Assembly (NCBI GenBank): GCA_014529385.2
Contig: CM043954.1
Span: 7,131,806 to 7,195,805 of the forward strand
Direction: 5' to 3'
Length of the DNA stretch: 64,000 bases
Origin: Adiantum capillus-veneris
Lineage: Eukaryota; Streptophyta; Polypodiopsida; Polypodiales; Pteridaceae
How positions within the stretch are numbered: the first letter of the stretch is position 1; each line of letters starts with the position of its first letter. Positions 34,820 through 44,870 of the stretch are shown here, piece after piece. Position numbers and translations under genes: made by a program. The notes under the pieces are model-generated. The model saw nothing but the letters and a program-made list of their open reading frames with translations, did not search any database and had not been told where the DNA came from.

Positions 34820-36880
34820 GAGAGTACCTCAAAGAAGAGTATTCACTAGGTTTTGTGCTCATGAATGATAAACGTTTTGGAGGGTGTTACAACTCTGCTT
34901 GTAATGTCGTTGTTCTTTGCATTGTCTCAAGTGTCAATTCGTATCCAACGATAAGTCATTATTTGTGGTATGAATTCCTGAAGGCCTCTAATCTGCCTCT
35001 AGATAAATCAAGAGTGGGTGGTCAAAATTCTTGATTTACACCAATTTCCCTTTGATCAATCATATCATGCATTTCCCTCTCTGTTTAGCGTATAGAACAA
35101 CTTGTAACAGTTTTGTGATTACATTCTTCATTATAATCATTGTCCTAAAATTTCCAATCTCATAAGATCTCTCAAGCTTAGCATGACCAATAGTTTGGAA
35201 TCGATAAATTTATATTTTCAACTAACCTTAGGCTAAAATGAGGGAAACCTTCCTTATACTTTGCAAATAGTTCAATAAAACGTTTCCTACCCATTCTCTT
35301 ATAAAGTAAAAGTGTGATATGTCTTGCAAAAATAGCCTTAATTACCCAAAAATGTAAAATCTCTAAAATTTGAGGAGAAAGGGTGCCCATCAAATTGATC
35401 TTTAAGGACTCTTGGAATAATGGTTCCAACAATTTTGTACCTTTTGAACTATGGCCTATAAAGACAAGAGTTGTTGCCAAAAGTGGGTGGAAATTCGCAC
35501 CAGTTAAGCTCTAGAATCTATGGCACTATTAGCAGTCAATTAGAGACCTACTTTTAGCCTATCTTAACATGCATTCATCACATATCTGTGCATTTCATCA
35601 TAAGCTCAATTAATTTTTATGGATTAGCTTCATGCTTTGATTATCACTCTTACAACTTTTTACGAATTACTAGTATACATTTGTATAGTCATATTTAGAG
35701 TACATTAGCCTTTCATTTCAAGTTATTGATTAAGCTTAGTATCGCTTTGATGCAAGACCAATATTTATTGATTACCCATCTTTTCAAACCATTCTACAAA
35801 TTTATGTAGCACCTTCGTTATCCACTTATGTGTACTCAAATTTTCCTACTTTCATTTTACTAGCAAACAACCCCAACTTCTAATCAATTTTGTCATTAAT
35901 AGCTTTCCAAGTATTAATGTATTTAGTGCGTGGTTGAATTATTTTTTACTTTAGCAAGAAACCATCCTTATTACTGCTTTGTCTTTAAGAATCACTTTTT
36001 GCAGATAAAGCCAAGTACATGAGTTAAACTAACTCGGAATCATCACCAAAACTCAACATTCTTAGTGATCAAACGAGTGGAATAATTTTATGACAAGGTA
36101 CAACCATACAAATGTAAGTCTTCCTTTCTGTTGATTTTTCTTATAGAAAATCATTTATCATATTGAGCTGATTTTTCTTATAGAAAATCATTTATCATAT
36201 TGAGCTGATACTTCATTTGGTAATATTCTATAACATTCTAGCGTGAATTCTCTACTTCTTACACAATCAAAAAACTAATCCATAATTCAGTGCTTAATGT
36301 GTTAAGTATACTAACTCTCTCATACAAGACTATGCCAAACTCCTAGATGTGCCCACTAATACCATTCACACTCACTTCTTAGTTTCACCACTATCTATTT
36401 CTTTAGAGAACCTCTAGGTATGTACTTTCTCAAGGCATTTTAATAACATACATCTAACAAGATCATCTGAATTATCTTTGATAAGTTAGCTCTGTTTATG
36501 TATACCTAGGCTTAGATACCATGTATAATTCCCTAATTTAATACTATAATTTAATAAATGCTCATTTAATCGTACTTCTTGTAAGTGACTCCCTTGCAGA
36601 TGTACCTAAGGGGACATAACCAAACAGTTTTGCAACAAAGAGGAATATCACTGAACAGACATAGCTCTTTTACTTATTTGCATTTTCTTATGAGCAAAAA
36701 TCCCTAACGTCATGGATTCTCTTGCACTGAATAGAATTACTACTAAGATGATTACTCATGAAGCTATAAAGCTACTCATATGAGCTTAGGTGATTTGGAA
36801 TGATTGACAACACTAAGTTGGTGTCAACTAGGTAGTAAATGTAATTTTTTTTTAATGCCTTGTCTAGTCCCTTAGTCACA
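34820..36880. other. No gene recognised
   Basis: AT-rich sequence. The first 215 bp stay open on the plus strand after the Copia A LTR but resemble nothing known, and do not clearly continue the LINE on the other side. No element ends were found. Confidence 0.45.
36132..36205. repeat. Perfect tandem duplication, 37-bp unit
   Basis: The unit starting TGATTTTTCTTATAGAAAAT occurs at 36132-36168 and again at 36169-36205 without a mismatch, so the duplication is recent. Confidence 0.95.
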
Positions 36881-36883
36881 CAC

Positions 36884-37118
36884 ACACCGATTCGCCAATT
36901 GGTGCGGTGTGTAATTGCTCATTTTGGTGTAGATTCATCGATTAGGCAACACCAGTTATCTGTACAGATTCGTCAATTTAAGCAGCACACCAATAAATAG
37001 CAGATTTATTAATTTGAACAATATCAATGCAGATACGTCGATTTAGGCAACACAAGTGCCGATCCACCAATTTAGGCAGCACGTCTCATTAATGTGGATT
37101 CGCCGATTTAGGCAACAC
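36884..37118. repeat. Degenerate minisatellite, about 35-45-bp unit
   Basis: The motif GATTCGTCGATTTAGGCAAC with variants recurs about six times (near 36890, 36928, 36965, 37030, 37060 and 37100), each followed by ACACC or a similar triplet. Units differ at many positions, so the array is old. Confidence 0.7.
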
Positions 37119-37612
37119 CGATTACAAAATCATGCTGCAGTGGCTGGCCACCACTACTCTTAGTATGATTTAGTTACTCGGGTATATAATGGAAGTGGAT
37201 TTGAATTTGGAATTACATTTGGATTTGGATATGGTTTATTTTGATCTGGTTTATGATGATTTCTTGTCATTACAGTGTTTATGGAAGTGGACTTGAAATT
37301 TATGAGAATTGTTTCATTGAATGATGAGTGTGACCAATGATATCCTGATACATCAGGATAGGACATACACTGCTTATTCTTGTGGTATGGGACACTAGAA
37401 TATGCAGTATGTGGATGGAGACATGCATAACTAATTGTGTTTGTTTAAGCTTATAAATTTTTATTTTGATACTGATATTCCAGGCACATGATTTTAACCC
37501 TTTGTTCTTTATAAGTATGGTTTGCAAATTTTTAACTAGCAACTGAGGACAATTGCTTTTCTAAACAGAGAGGTATGTAATGAAAATAGAATTATTTATA
37601 TATTATAGCGGG
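37119..37612. other. No gene recognised
   Basis: AT-rich sequence with TGGATTTGGA-type short repeats at 37196-37260. No coding signal. Confidence 0.45.
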
Positions 37613-37869
37613 TGGCAAAAGCTTATCACATTTATGTATATTTTATTATTCAAGTGCTCTTTATGAGCTATAGTCATTATTATGTGTAAGCGGACAATGT
37701 GTATCCATTTTGAGCACTCAAAAAGTCTATAAATAAATACGTGCAAGAGGAAAGTGCTCACTCTTGCACAGGGGGAGATTGCACCCAGTGCATGTATTCA
37801 TCTTCTCTTCTCTCCTCTCTTCTTTCTTGCATGCTTGTGTAGCACTCCACTCTAGGAGGTACACTTGCA

Positions 37870-37939
<70 letters not shown>

Positions 37940-38052
37940 ATATCTCTGCCCTCTATGTATCGGTTTTGCCATTAATTTTGTGTGTATATGATCATTTAGG
38001 TATGAAGTCTATTGATTTTATCGTTTCTAGCGTGTTATTTGAGTATTTTGCA
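37613..38052 (+). repeat. LTR-like dispersed repeat, copy 2
   Basis: Homologous to 7454-7885 over its length: ATCACATTTATGTA, TATAAATAAATAC at 37728, GCTCACTCTTGCACAGGGGG, ATTGCACCCAGTGC, TAGCACTCCACTCTAGGAGG and a (CT)n tract at 37873-37937, ending near TATTTTGCA. No primer site or partner LTR is visible, so it may be a solo LTR. No clear target duplication was seen. Confidence 0.6.
37873..37937. repeat. Microsatellite (CT)n, 65 bp
   Basis: Uninterrupted CT dinucleotides at the same place as in LTR-like copy 1. Confidence 0.95.
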
Positions 38053-39008
38053 AGTCCTCTGCGCTATGGTTGTAGCACTTTGATGCAAAGTTGGCAGTCT
38101 TTTGATAGTTCTTTTGAAAAATATATGCTCATTGATTCCCTATCAGCACTCTTTTACAGTTTATGCATTGTTTTTTGATGCATTTTGCTTGATAGTTTGA
38201 TCTCTGTACAAATCAAGCTCTGCCAAAATTTCCACAAAAATTTTGCCATGAGGTCCTAGTCTCACTCTCTTGCTTTTACTCTTGTCAGTTATAAGAAAGC
38301 GACGAGATCTTCTTTCTTGATATCTCACTTTGTGGGTGACTTTTATTGATAGCAGCTTGTCATGTTTTATACATGTTTGGCCCTAGCACTTCCTCCCATT
38401 TTGACAACCTTTTCTTTCCTCATATCTATTATTTTCGCAGATGTATCGGTTAGCAAGCCTACTAGATAACCTTCGTTCATAGCTTTCCAAGAAGTTTTGT
38501 ACATGTTAGGGTACCCCTAGTGCGCATTACCCCTCATCCATCCCCTCTCAAGAGGATATATTACCTTTTGTCACACTCCTTTTCAGATGTGCTTTCAAGA
38601 AGCATTGTACTAAGGTTTTGTCAACAATATCCCCAAATTGCCAAATGTACTCCCTAGAAACAACAATCTCGCTTTTCATGTATTAATCCACAAGCGTTTC
38701 ACCTATTTGGGACGTTAAGGATATATGTGTTTGTGCATTTTCACTGCCATTTAAGCGCCAAACCACAAAATCCCCTCTTGCAATTATTGCCTACTTGTGA
38801 CAGTCAACCAATTACGTTATTCACAACCAACATAGAAGGTTACAACACAGCCATTAATGTAGAAGGTTTTAACAACCATTTCATAATGCAAAATACACTA
38901 AAGTAAAACCTGCGTATACCACAATTGACATAGAAGATCAACACCAACACTACAGTAGAATTGACAAAGAAGATCAACACCAGAACTACAGTAGAATTAA
39001 CGCAAAGA
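38053..39008. other. No gene recognised; short tandem repeat at end
   Basis: AT-rich sequence. At about 38934-39010 the motif GATCAACACCA with CTACAGTAGAATT recurs two to three times with a period near 36 bp. No gene was seen on either strand apart from the possible terminal exon starting at 39009. Confidence 0.45.
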
Positions 39009-40184
39009 TCAACACCACAAAACCCTTTGTTTGCCCCTGTCATGAGTACTGAGTGAGCTCAGAAGCTCACCAACATCCATGGCATCTCGTCCATGCACTT
39101 GTAGCGGGGATAGATCTGACTGTTGTACGAGAATACAACCTTCACTTGATGCCTGCGACCAAAACCAGGAAAACATCAACCAGCAGGTAGAAGAAATTAA
39201 GGGGAGCACAACTTGGCACACTATGTTTTGAAGGACGTGCCATTGAAACTGTATAAAGCTTTTGTAATTACCTTTTCTAAAGCTATTTCTTCATGCCTCA
39301 ATACAACTGTGAGCTTTTGAACGAAGAATGTCTTGGCTTTCTGTACATCACCAGAAACCAAAAGCAGCATCACCTGCAATGTCACCTGCAACAAAAGGAA
39401 TTGTAACTAGTCAACTCTATCTCAGCTGCCATCTGAGCAATTATACTTGCTAACGCCAAGAGTCTGAAAATCATGCGGGTGTGCCTAGTTGCGAGGATCT
39501 AAGAGCTCTCGTGACTTGGTGGCTTCCTACTGGTTTATAAAAAATGGCATCTACCCACAAGGCATCCTCCAGCTTCCGTCCCAGATTCTGATGAGAAGAC
39601 GTAGATACCTCCCCCCACCCCCAAAGACATGAATTCTCTGATGACAACCCATATCCGTTGTGCGCAAGGCAGCGGGCCCTTTGCTTATGGTGGAAGCAGC
39701 TCTTCTTTCCCAGCTAATTTTCAATCAGTGAAAGAAGCACAAAGATCCAACAGCCTCTCCCAAGCAATCTCATCCTCGAGTATTCTCTACACTTGGTCCA
39801 AGCACAACACCTTTCTCGGTCAACAACACAGGCCTTCAAGGTGAAAGCACAGGTGATTACGTATGGGGCAGGCTGAGCATACTCATGCATGAGAGAGAGA
39901 GAGATGACAGCGCTATTTTTTGAGGAGGAGCAGCCATTGAAACTAGGTAGCATAGATAGGAAAGAGTACACAGTACAAGCAAGGTGAAAAAAAGTACAAG
40001 CAAGGCAAAAAACAAGGCGAAAAACAGAGATTACTTGCCAAGTCTGTGGCAAACAAAGCTTCCCTTGCTGCTGTCGATTCTTCGATGCTATCAAAAACCG
40101 GCATGTTGCTATTGGGTTGCCCACCGCTTTGCAAGCGCTTCAAATCACTTGGCATGCACTGAGGAAGAGGTTCAGATTGACGCC
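39009..40184 (-). other. Possible exons of an unidentified host gene
   Basis: On the minus strand, exon-like blocks have good splice ends. Block 40184-40035 has acceptor CCTCTCCACAG and donor GTAATC, with reading GGQPNSNMPVFDSIEE. Block 39385-39272 has two acceptors 12 bases apart (TTGCAG at 39386 and 39374) and donor GTAATT, with reading VMLLLVSGDVQKAKTFF. Block 39152-39009 has acceptor GGTCGCAG and reading ASSEGCILVQQSDLSPLQVH to a stop. The last two join in phase across a 119-bp intron. The first leaves one base over and does not fit the second directly, so an exon is missing or the reading is wrong. I recognise no family. It could be a real gene, a fragment or chance. Confidence 0.3.
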
Positions 40185-40819
40185 CTGTGGAGAGGGTATG
40201 AGTCCACACAACAGGGAGATAAGCTCGGGACTGTGCGGTCACTTCTACGAGGTCGCCAAGGAGCATTTAATGTCGTGCATGGGAGTCCACCTGGTGGACT
40301 ACACATGGTACATTATCAGTTGGGGTAGATATAACCACTAAACCCGACTGTCCCACTTATTGGGGTAGATAGGTATCTTCATTGGATACCATTTTTGATA
40401 CACACAAAACAATATATCTGTTTAAATTCTCATCTGACCTGCTCAAAAAAGCATCATTCCACTGCCACATGCTCAGAAGACCTTGCTGAGCTGGCCAATA
40501 CCTCCCCATTCAAAAATTCCCAAAATTTCCACACTAAAATTCCCTCCAAAGTTACCCGTCCCACTACTGGCTCCTCTACCCTAGTCCATAAGTCAAGCAT
40601 ACCTTTGCCACCTACCAGTTGATAATTATTTATTTATTTTGCAGCTGGCAGGTGGCAAAAGAATAAGCAAGCTCTTTGATATCACAATATCAATAAAATT
40701 GGTATCCTTTTGCATATTCCATAAATCACTTATGCTTCTGCCACTTGTTAGCTGCAATAAATAATTAATAATCAACGTAATGGAAATTGATATTTATTTT
40801 TTTAATTACAATTGTTAGG
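40185..40819. other. No gene recognised
   Basis: Short frames only. GTTGGGGTAGATA and TTGGGGTAGATAGG recur at about 40320 and 40358. No coding evidence. Confidence 0.4.
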
Positions 40820-41254
40820 TGGCAATTGCATGATTGGCTTATGGACTATAAAACAGGATAACAAGTTTGTGGAAATTTTGTTATTGGAGAGCTCTTTATG
40901 AGCAATGATCAATTTATGTCCGGACGAACAATTTGTACTTCTCAGCATTCAAGAAATTTTTAAGTAAATACGTGCAAGTGAAAACTGCTCACTCTTGCAC
41001 GGGGAGATTGCACCCAGTGCTCTGTGGATTGCACCTAGTGCTCTTTGTCATTCTTCTCTTGTCCCACCTCTCTTCTATCCATGTGTGTGTCGCACTCCGC
41101 TTGAGGATGTGCACCTGCATGTGCTCTTCTACTCTCTTTCCTTCTCTATCTCTCTTAAATCATGTATTATTCTTGATTGTGTGTATGTGAATCTTGCAAG
41201 GTATGCAAATTTGTTGATTTATTCCTTGTAGCATATAGATTTATGTATTTTTCA
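40820..41254 (+). repeat. LTR-like dispersed repeat, copy 3 (diverged)
   Basis: Shares GAGCTCTTTATGAGCAATGAT, ATACGTGCAAG, CTGCTCACTCTTGCACGGGG, AGATTGCACCCAGTGC and TCGCACTCCGCTTGAGGA with copies 1 and 2. The TATA box has decayed (TTAAGTAAATA) and the CT tract is short and interrupted. It is therefore the oldest-looking of the three. The boundaries are estimates. Confidence 0.5.
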
Positions 41255-41386
41255 AAAATTCCAAGCTCCCAACTTGCATTGATTCCCCTACACTTCAAAG
41301 TCTCAAATGGCCAATCCCTATCCCTAATGTATGTTCATTGCTTAGCTTCAAATAAAAGGTAGTGAATGATTTCAAGCAAGTTTCTC
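41255..41386. other. Short spacer, nothing seen
   Basis: Non-coding sequence between the LTR-like repeat and the TTAA-flanked element. Confidence 0.5.
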
Positions 41387-41390
41387 TTAA

Positions 41391-42726
41391 CACTAGGTTG
41401 GTAACCTAACAGGACATAAAAGTGTCCTTTCAAGGTTTTGAAAAAAACCTCCAAAACCATAGTAGATCCACTCATTTTGTAAAATCCTTTCATGAGGTTA
41501 TAGTTCAAGGCCTACTACACATGGAAAAAATAAGAAACTTGTAAAATTTCTCATCTTTTGGTCACACCAAGCCTCCAAAGTTGATGGCCCAGTACATTTT
41601 CATCAAAAGAGTCATTTCTTACGCTTAGTTGCATAAAAATAAGATTAGGGATTTTTGTAGGACTTGAGATAAATTCCCTAGTTAACTTCAATGGGTTGTT
41701 GATCAGAACATATGATTGCTTCTCACTCACTATTTTTTGTTTTGCCAAAAGAAATAGGTACAAAAAAGTTGAATTTTTACCATTCTGCAAAACTATCATC
41801 AAAGTTTCTATAGCTACGCTCAATACAAATAATATATGCATGTTTTCTTAGTTCCCTATTGTCCTTTAGGTTCATAAGGAGCCATGGAGCATGTCAAAAG
41901 AATAATAAATCTCTTACCAAGGGGAATCTTGGGGACAAAGATGAAGTGCTAAATACAACAAACATGAAAAAATTGGGTTCAACATTATGAGTTGTAGAAT
42001 CCCATAGAAACTATTCAATATCTAGCCAAATTTGATCCTTATGACTAGATATGGTTACTACCTACAAAATGCATGTAGTTGTCACAAGAAACTAACAATA
42101 TTGAAAAAGCTATACTTGATATACTAGAATGTTCCGTTTTCTTCTATAATTGAAAAAATCAACCAGCGTTGTCTACTATGCAAAATAGGGTATTACGTGC
42201 CCCAAAACTCAAGGAATATTAGCTTTATGTTATAATATGCAACATAGAAAATCAAAACTGCATTTGCATATCATGAAAGCCACCAAAAAAATCATAGAAG
42301 AGCTAAAATTGGCTAAAAAACAGGATTTGACAATTTTTGTAATTTGGTCATAACTTACAACTTTAACATTGATTTCTCCCTAGAAGCATCAGGACATGTT
42401 GAGGACTACTAAAGATAGTTCTCTAGCATTATAGACCTCACAAACATGAATTCTAGAGTTGTATAGTTTCAAAAAGTTGAAAAAAGCCAAAAACAAGACC
42501 CGTTTTTTCACACAGTTTAGGTTGTGAAATGTTGTGCAAGGACAAGGTTAAGATGGAATTGATATTCCAAAAAAATGTCGAGTTTTTTTCAGCTCATGAG
42601 ACAACTTTCTAGACAGATAGCACCTCAAAATCCATTTTGAAACTCTTGACATAATTCAATGAAAATGGTCACTTAACAGGACATAAAAGTGTCCCAGGAC
42701 ATAAGTGTCCCATTACCAACCTAGTG
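41391..42726. mobile_element. Non-autonomous DNA element with inverted termini between TTAA sites
   Basis: The left end CACTAGGTTGGTAA and right end TTACCAACCTAGTG are perfect 14-bp inverted repeats. Both are flanked by TTAA (41387-41390 and 42727-42730). Inside the ends lies the motif AGGACATAAAAGTGTCC, once near the left end and twice in related form near the right. No open frame of note is present, so any transposase must come from elsewhere. TTAA duplication is the hallmark of piggyBac-type insertion, but the CACTA-like first bases leave the superfamily open. TTAA is self-complementary and might instead be part of the termini. Confidence 0.65.
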
Positions 42727-42896
42727 TTAAGCTTAGCAAATTTTGTTGGAGGTTGGTTGGCCTGAGTTGGTTCTACCCTATTCATGTGTTTTTGCCCTCG
42801 AGGTTGGTTAGGGTTCCGCCTTATTCATGTGTTTGTTTAAGCCTTTAAAGACTTACCCTTTTCTCAAACAAATACTATGCGTTTTTGTAAAGGCAT

Positions 42897-42959
42897 TGTT
42901 AGGCTGCAGTGGTTAGGAAGGATGATGGTGTGGGCAGGCCATGGCTTGTGCAGGTGTAG

Positions 42960-43020
<61 letters not shown>

Positions 43021-43181
43021 TAGTCACCAACAAGCAAAAAAACATGCTATGATGATTGATTGTATATCTTTGTAAAGAAAAACTTACAATATATAGAAAT
43101 ACTTGCCATGCAAACTAAAAAGTAAATGAAGCTTCATCTACATGCTCTAGGCAGTGTTCCCATAGGCTTGGAAACCCAGCA
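42897..43181 (-). repeat. Copia D 3' LTR (left)
   Basis: It begins TGTTAGGCTGCAGTGG and ends CCCAGCA before the C-rich complement of the polypurine tract. It contains (GA)n at 42962-43016, which is CT-rich in the sense direction. Confidence 0.75.
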
Positions 43182-43614
43182 ATCCCCCCCTCAAGCCCAA
43201 ACTAGACAGATCACTCTCATGATACCTCAAGTTTTTGGTATACTCGGCAACTGTGAGTTTCATGTTCTCTCACAACCAAGGATTTCTGGTGTATCCATAA
43301 CCTAGTGCTATGATAAAAACCTCCCTTGAGCAGATAGGGTATAGGTCAAAAAATAGCTACCAATGAGTGACGTTTTTGGTTCACTTCCAAACCTTGGGTT
43401 TAAGGTGTACCCAATAACCTCACGAGAAGCGGGACAAAAAATGGGCTGAGAACAAATGTGTTTGGGAGGTCTTACCACTCATGTGTGGTAGTGTCTATCG
43501 CCCGATCAGTTTATTTTGATTAAAAAAACATGAAAAGAGTTAAACTAAAAAGCTTCATTGTCAACAGAATATATTGGAGATTTGGTGTCTCCCTCAATCA
43601 TATGAATTTGGATT
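43182..43614 (-). other. Copia D polypurine tract and deleted pol region
   Basis: The complement of a purine tract (43182-43196) is followed by about 420 bp with no retroviral motif. The usual protease-integrase-RT block of a copia element is absent. Confidence 0.55.
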
Positions 43615-44172
43615 TTATCCTTTTGAAGGACAATTTGTTTTACCACAGTGAACACAAGGATTCTTCTTCAAGCAGTCTTTTGTCTGATGATTATTGCACC
43701 CACAAATGGCACAAGATCTGTTACCAATAGATGGTCGAGATGAAGCTGAGGTAGAAGCACAATTAGTGACTGCGTAGGCAGTGGAATTATCAAAATAACT
43801 GATGGGGGATAGTGCATTGGAGATTGTATATGCACTAGGAATATTAGGAGAATTGGTACAGGATACCCTTCTTTCTTCTTCCTTCAATGAATTGATGATA
43901 CCATCCAAGGAGGGCAGCGGATCTTTCTCCTTTAAAACAGTAACAATCTGATGAAATTTGTGAGAGGCAAACTTTTCAACAAAACGGCTATGAGATCTTC
44001 TTCTAGTACTGGGGCTTCAACATAAACAAGTTGAGTTTTAATACTCTTCAGTCGGTTAACTAAAGATGTTATATTTTCATCAGCATGCACAGCAAGAGAG
44101 TACAAATCCATCTTTAGACTCATCATTGAATACTTAGCTTTAGCACCAAAAACCTTCTCTAGCTGTATCCAG

Positions 44173-44420
44173 GCAGTGTTGGTAGATTGCATGTCATCCA
44201 GATAATGATTAAAATAATCTTTGAGAGATGTCGGAGTAATACCTAATTCTTGCTCATCCTTGCCTGGTTGCTCGACAGATAGCGCTATCTGTCGAGCAAC
44301 CAAGCAGTGTTGGTAGATTGCAAGTCATCCAGATAATGATTAAAATCATCTTTGAGAGATGTCAGAGTAATACCTAATGCTTGCTCGTCCTTGCCTGGTT
44401 GCTCGACAGATAGTGCTCAG
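44173..44420. repeat. 131-bp tandem duplication in Copia D gag
   Basis: The block starting GCAGTGTTGGTAGATTGCA at 44173 recurs at 44304 with a handful of changes. The junction holds a perfect 38-bp palindrome. Confidence 0.9.
44265..44302. repeat. Perfect 38-bp palindrome
   Basis: TGGTTGCTCGACAGATAGC is followed immediately by its inverse complement with no spacer and no mismatch. It sits at the joint of the two 131-bp copies. Confidence 0.95.
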
Positions 44421-44589
44421 GTAACTGCAGCGGATGTGCCTGCTTTGTTGGCTGATAGCGGCTTGATGACGCTCCACAATTTTTTGTGCATCAAATATCC
44501 CTTCACTTTGATTTTCCAAGTGTGGAAGCTGGATCTGTTGAATTTATCCACCTTTGATGCCATATTCGATATGCCAATGATAACTTGGT

Positions 44590-44781
44590 TGAAGGAGTAC
44601 GAGCGGAAGTGCGACGCGAGAGAGAGTGCGAGAAGAAGAGCACGACGATATGGTGAACTCGCTCTACTGTAATGTGAAGAGCATAGTGAGTTCTTATTAG
44701 GTTTTTACAAAAGAATATGTGTACATACCTGGCGGCCCGCCCACTTACCTGGGTGACCACATTGGGCTTTATACCCCAACA
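44590..44781 (-). repeat. Copia C 3' LTR (left)
   Basis: 192 bp. ACCTCCCACTTAAAG at 44782-44796 is the complement of the adjoining polypurine tract. Confidence 0.95.
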
Positions 44782-44870
44782 ACCTCCCACTTAAAGTCCA
44801 ATGTGGTACTTTAAGTGTGAGAGAAGCTACTATACAAGCTAATATACAAGAGATGTAGAGAAGTGATGTA

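Larger units (their letters stand above)
43615..44564 (-). pseudogene. Copia D gag with zinc knuckle, disrupted
   Basis: The minus-strand start is ATG 44562-44564 (MASKVDKFNRSSFHTWKIK), a typical copia gag opening. The UBN2-like part in frame 43932-44303 includes LVNRLKSIKTQLVY. The knuckle CAICGCNNHQTKDC lies in frame 43615-43908, followed by a second CX2C segment (CVHCGKTNC). A 131-bp direct duplication (44173-44420) with a palindromic joint separates the start from the rest, and a frameshift lies near 43920. Confidence 0.7.

Noticed and set aside
34666-35034. Plus-strand frame spanning the Copia A LTR end and flank
   Set aside because: Half is LTR sequence, half is unrecognised; no splice or domain support.
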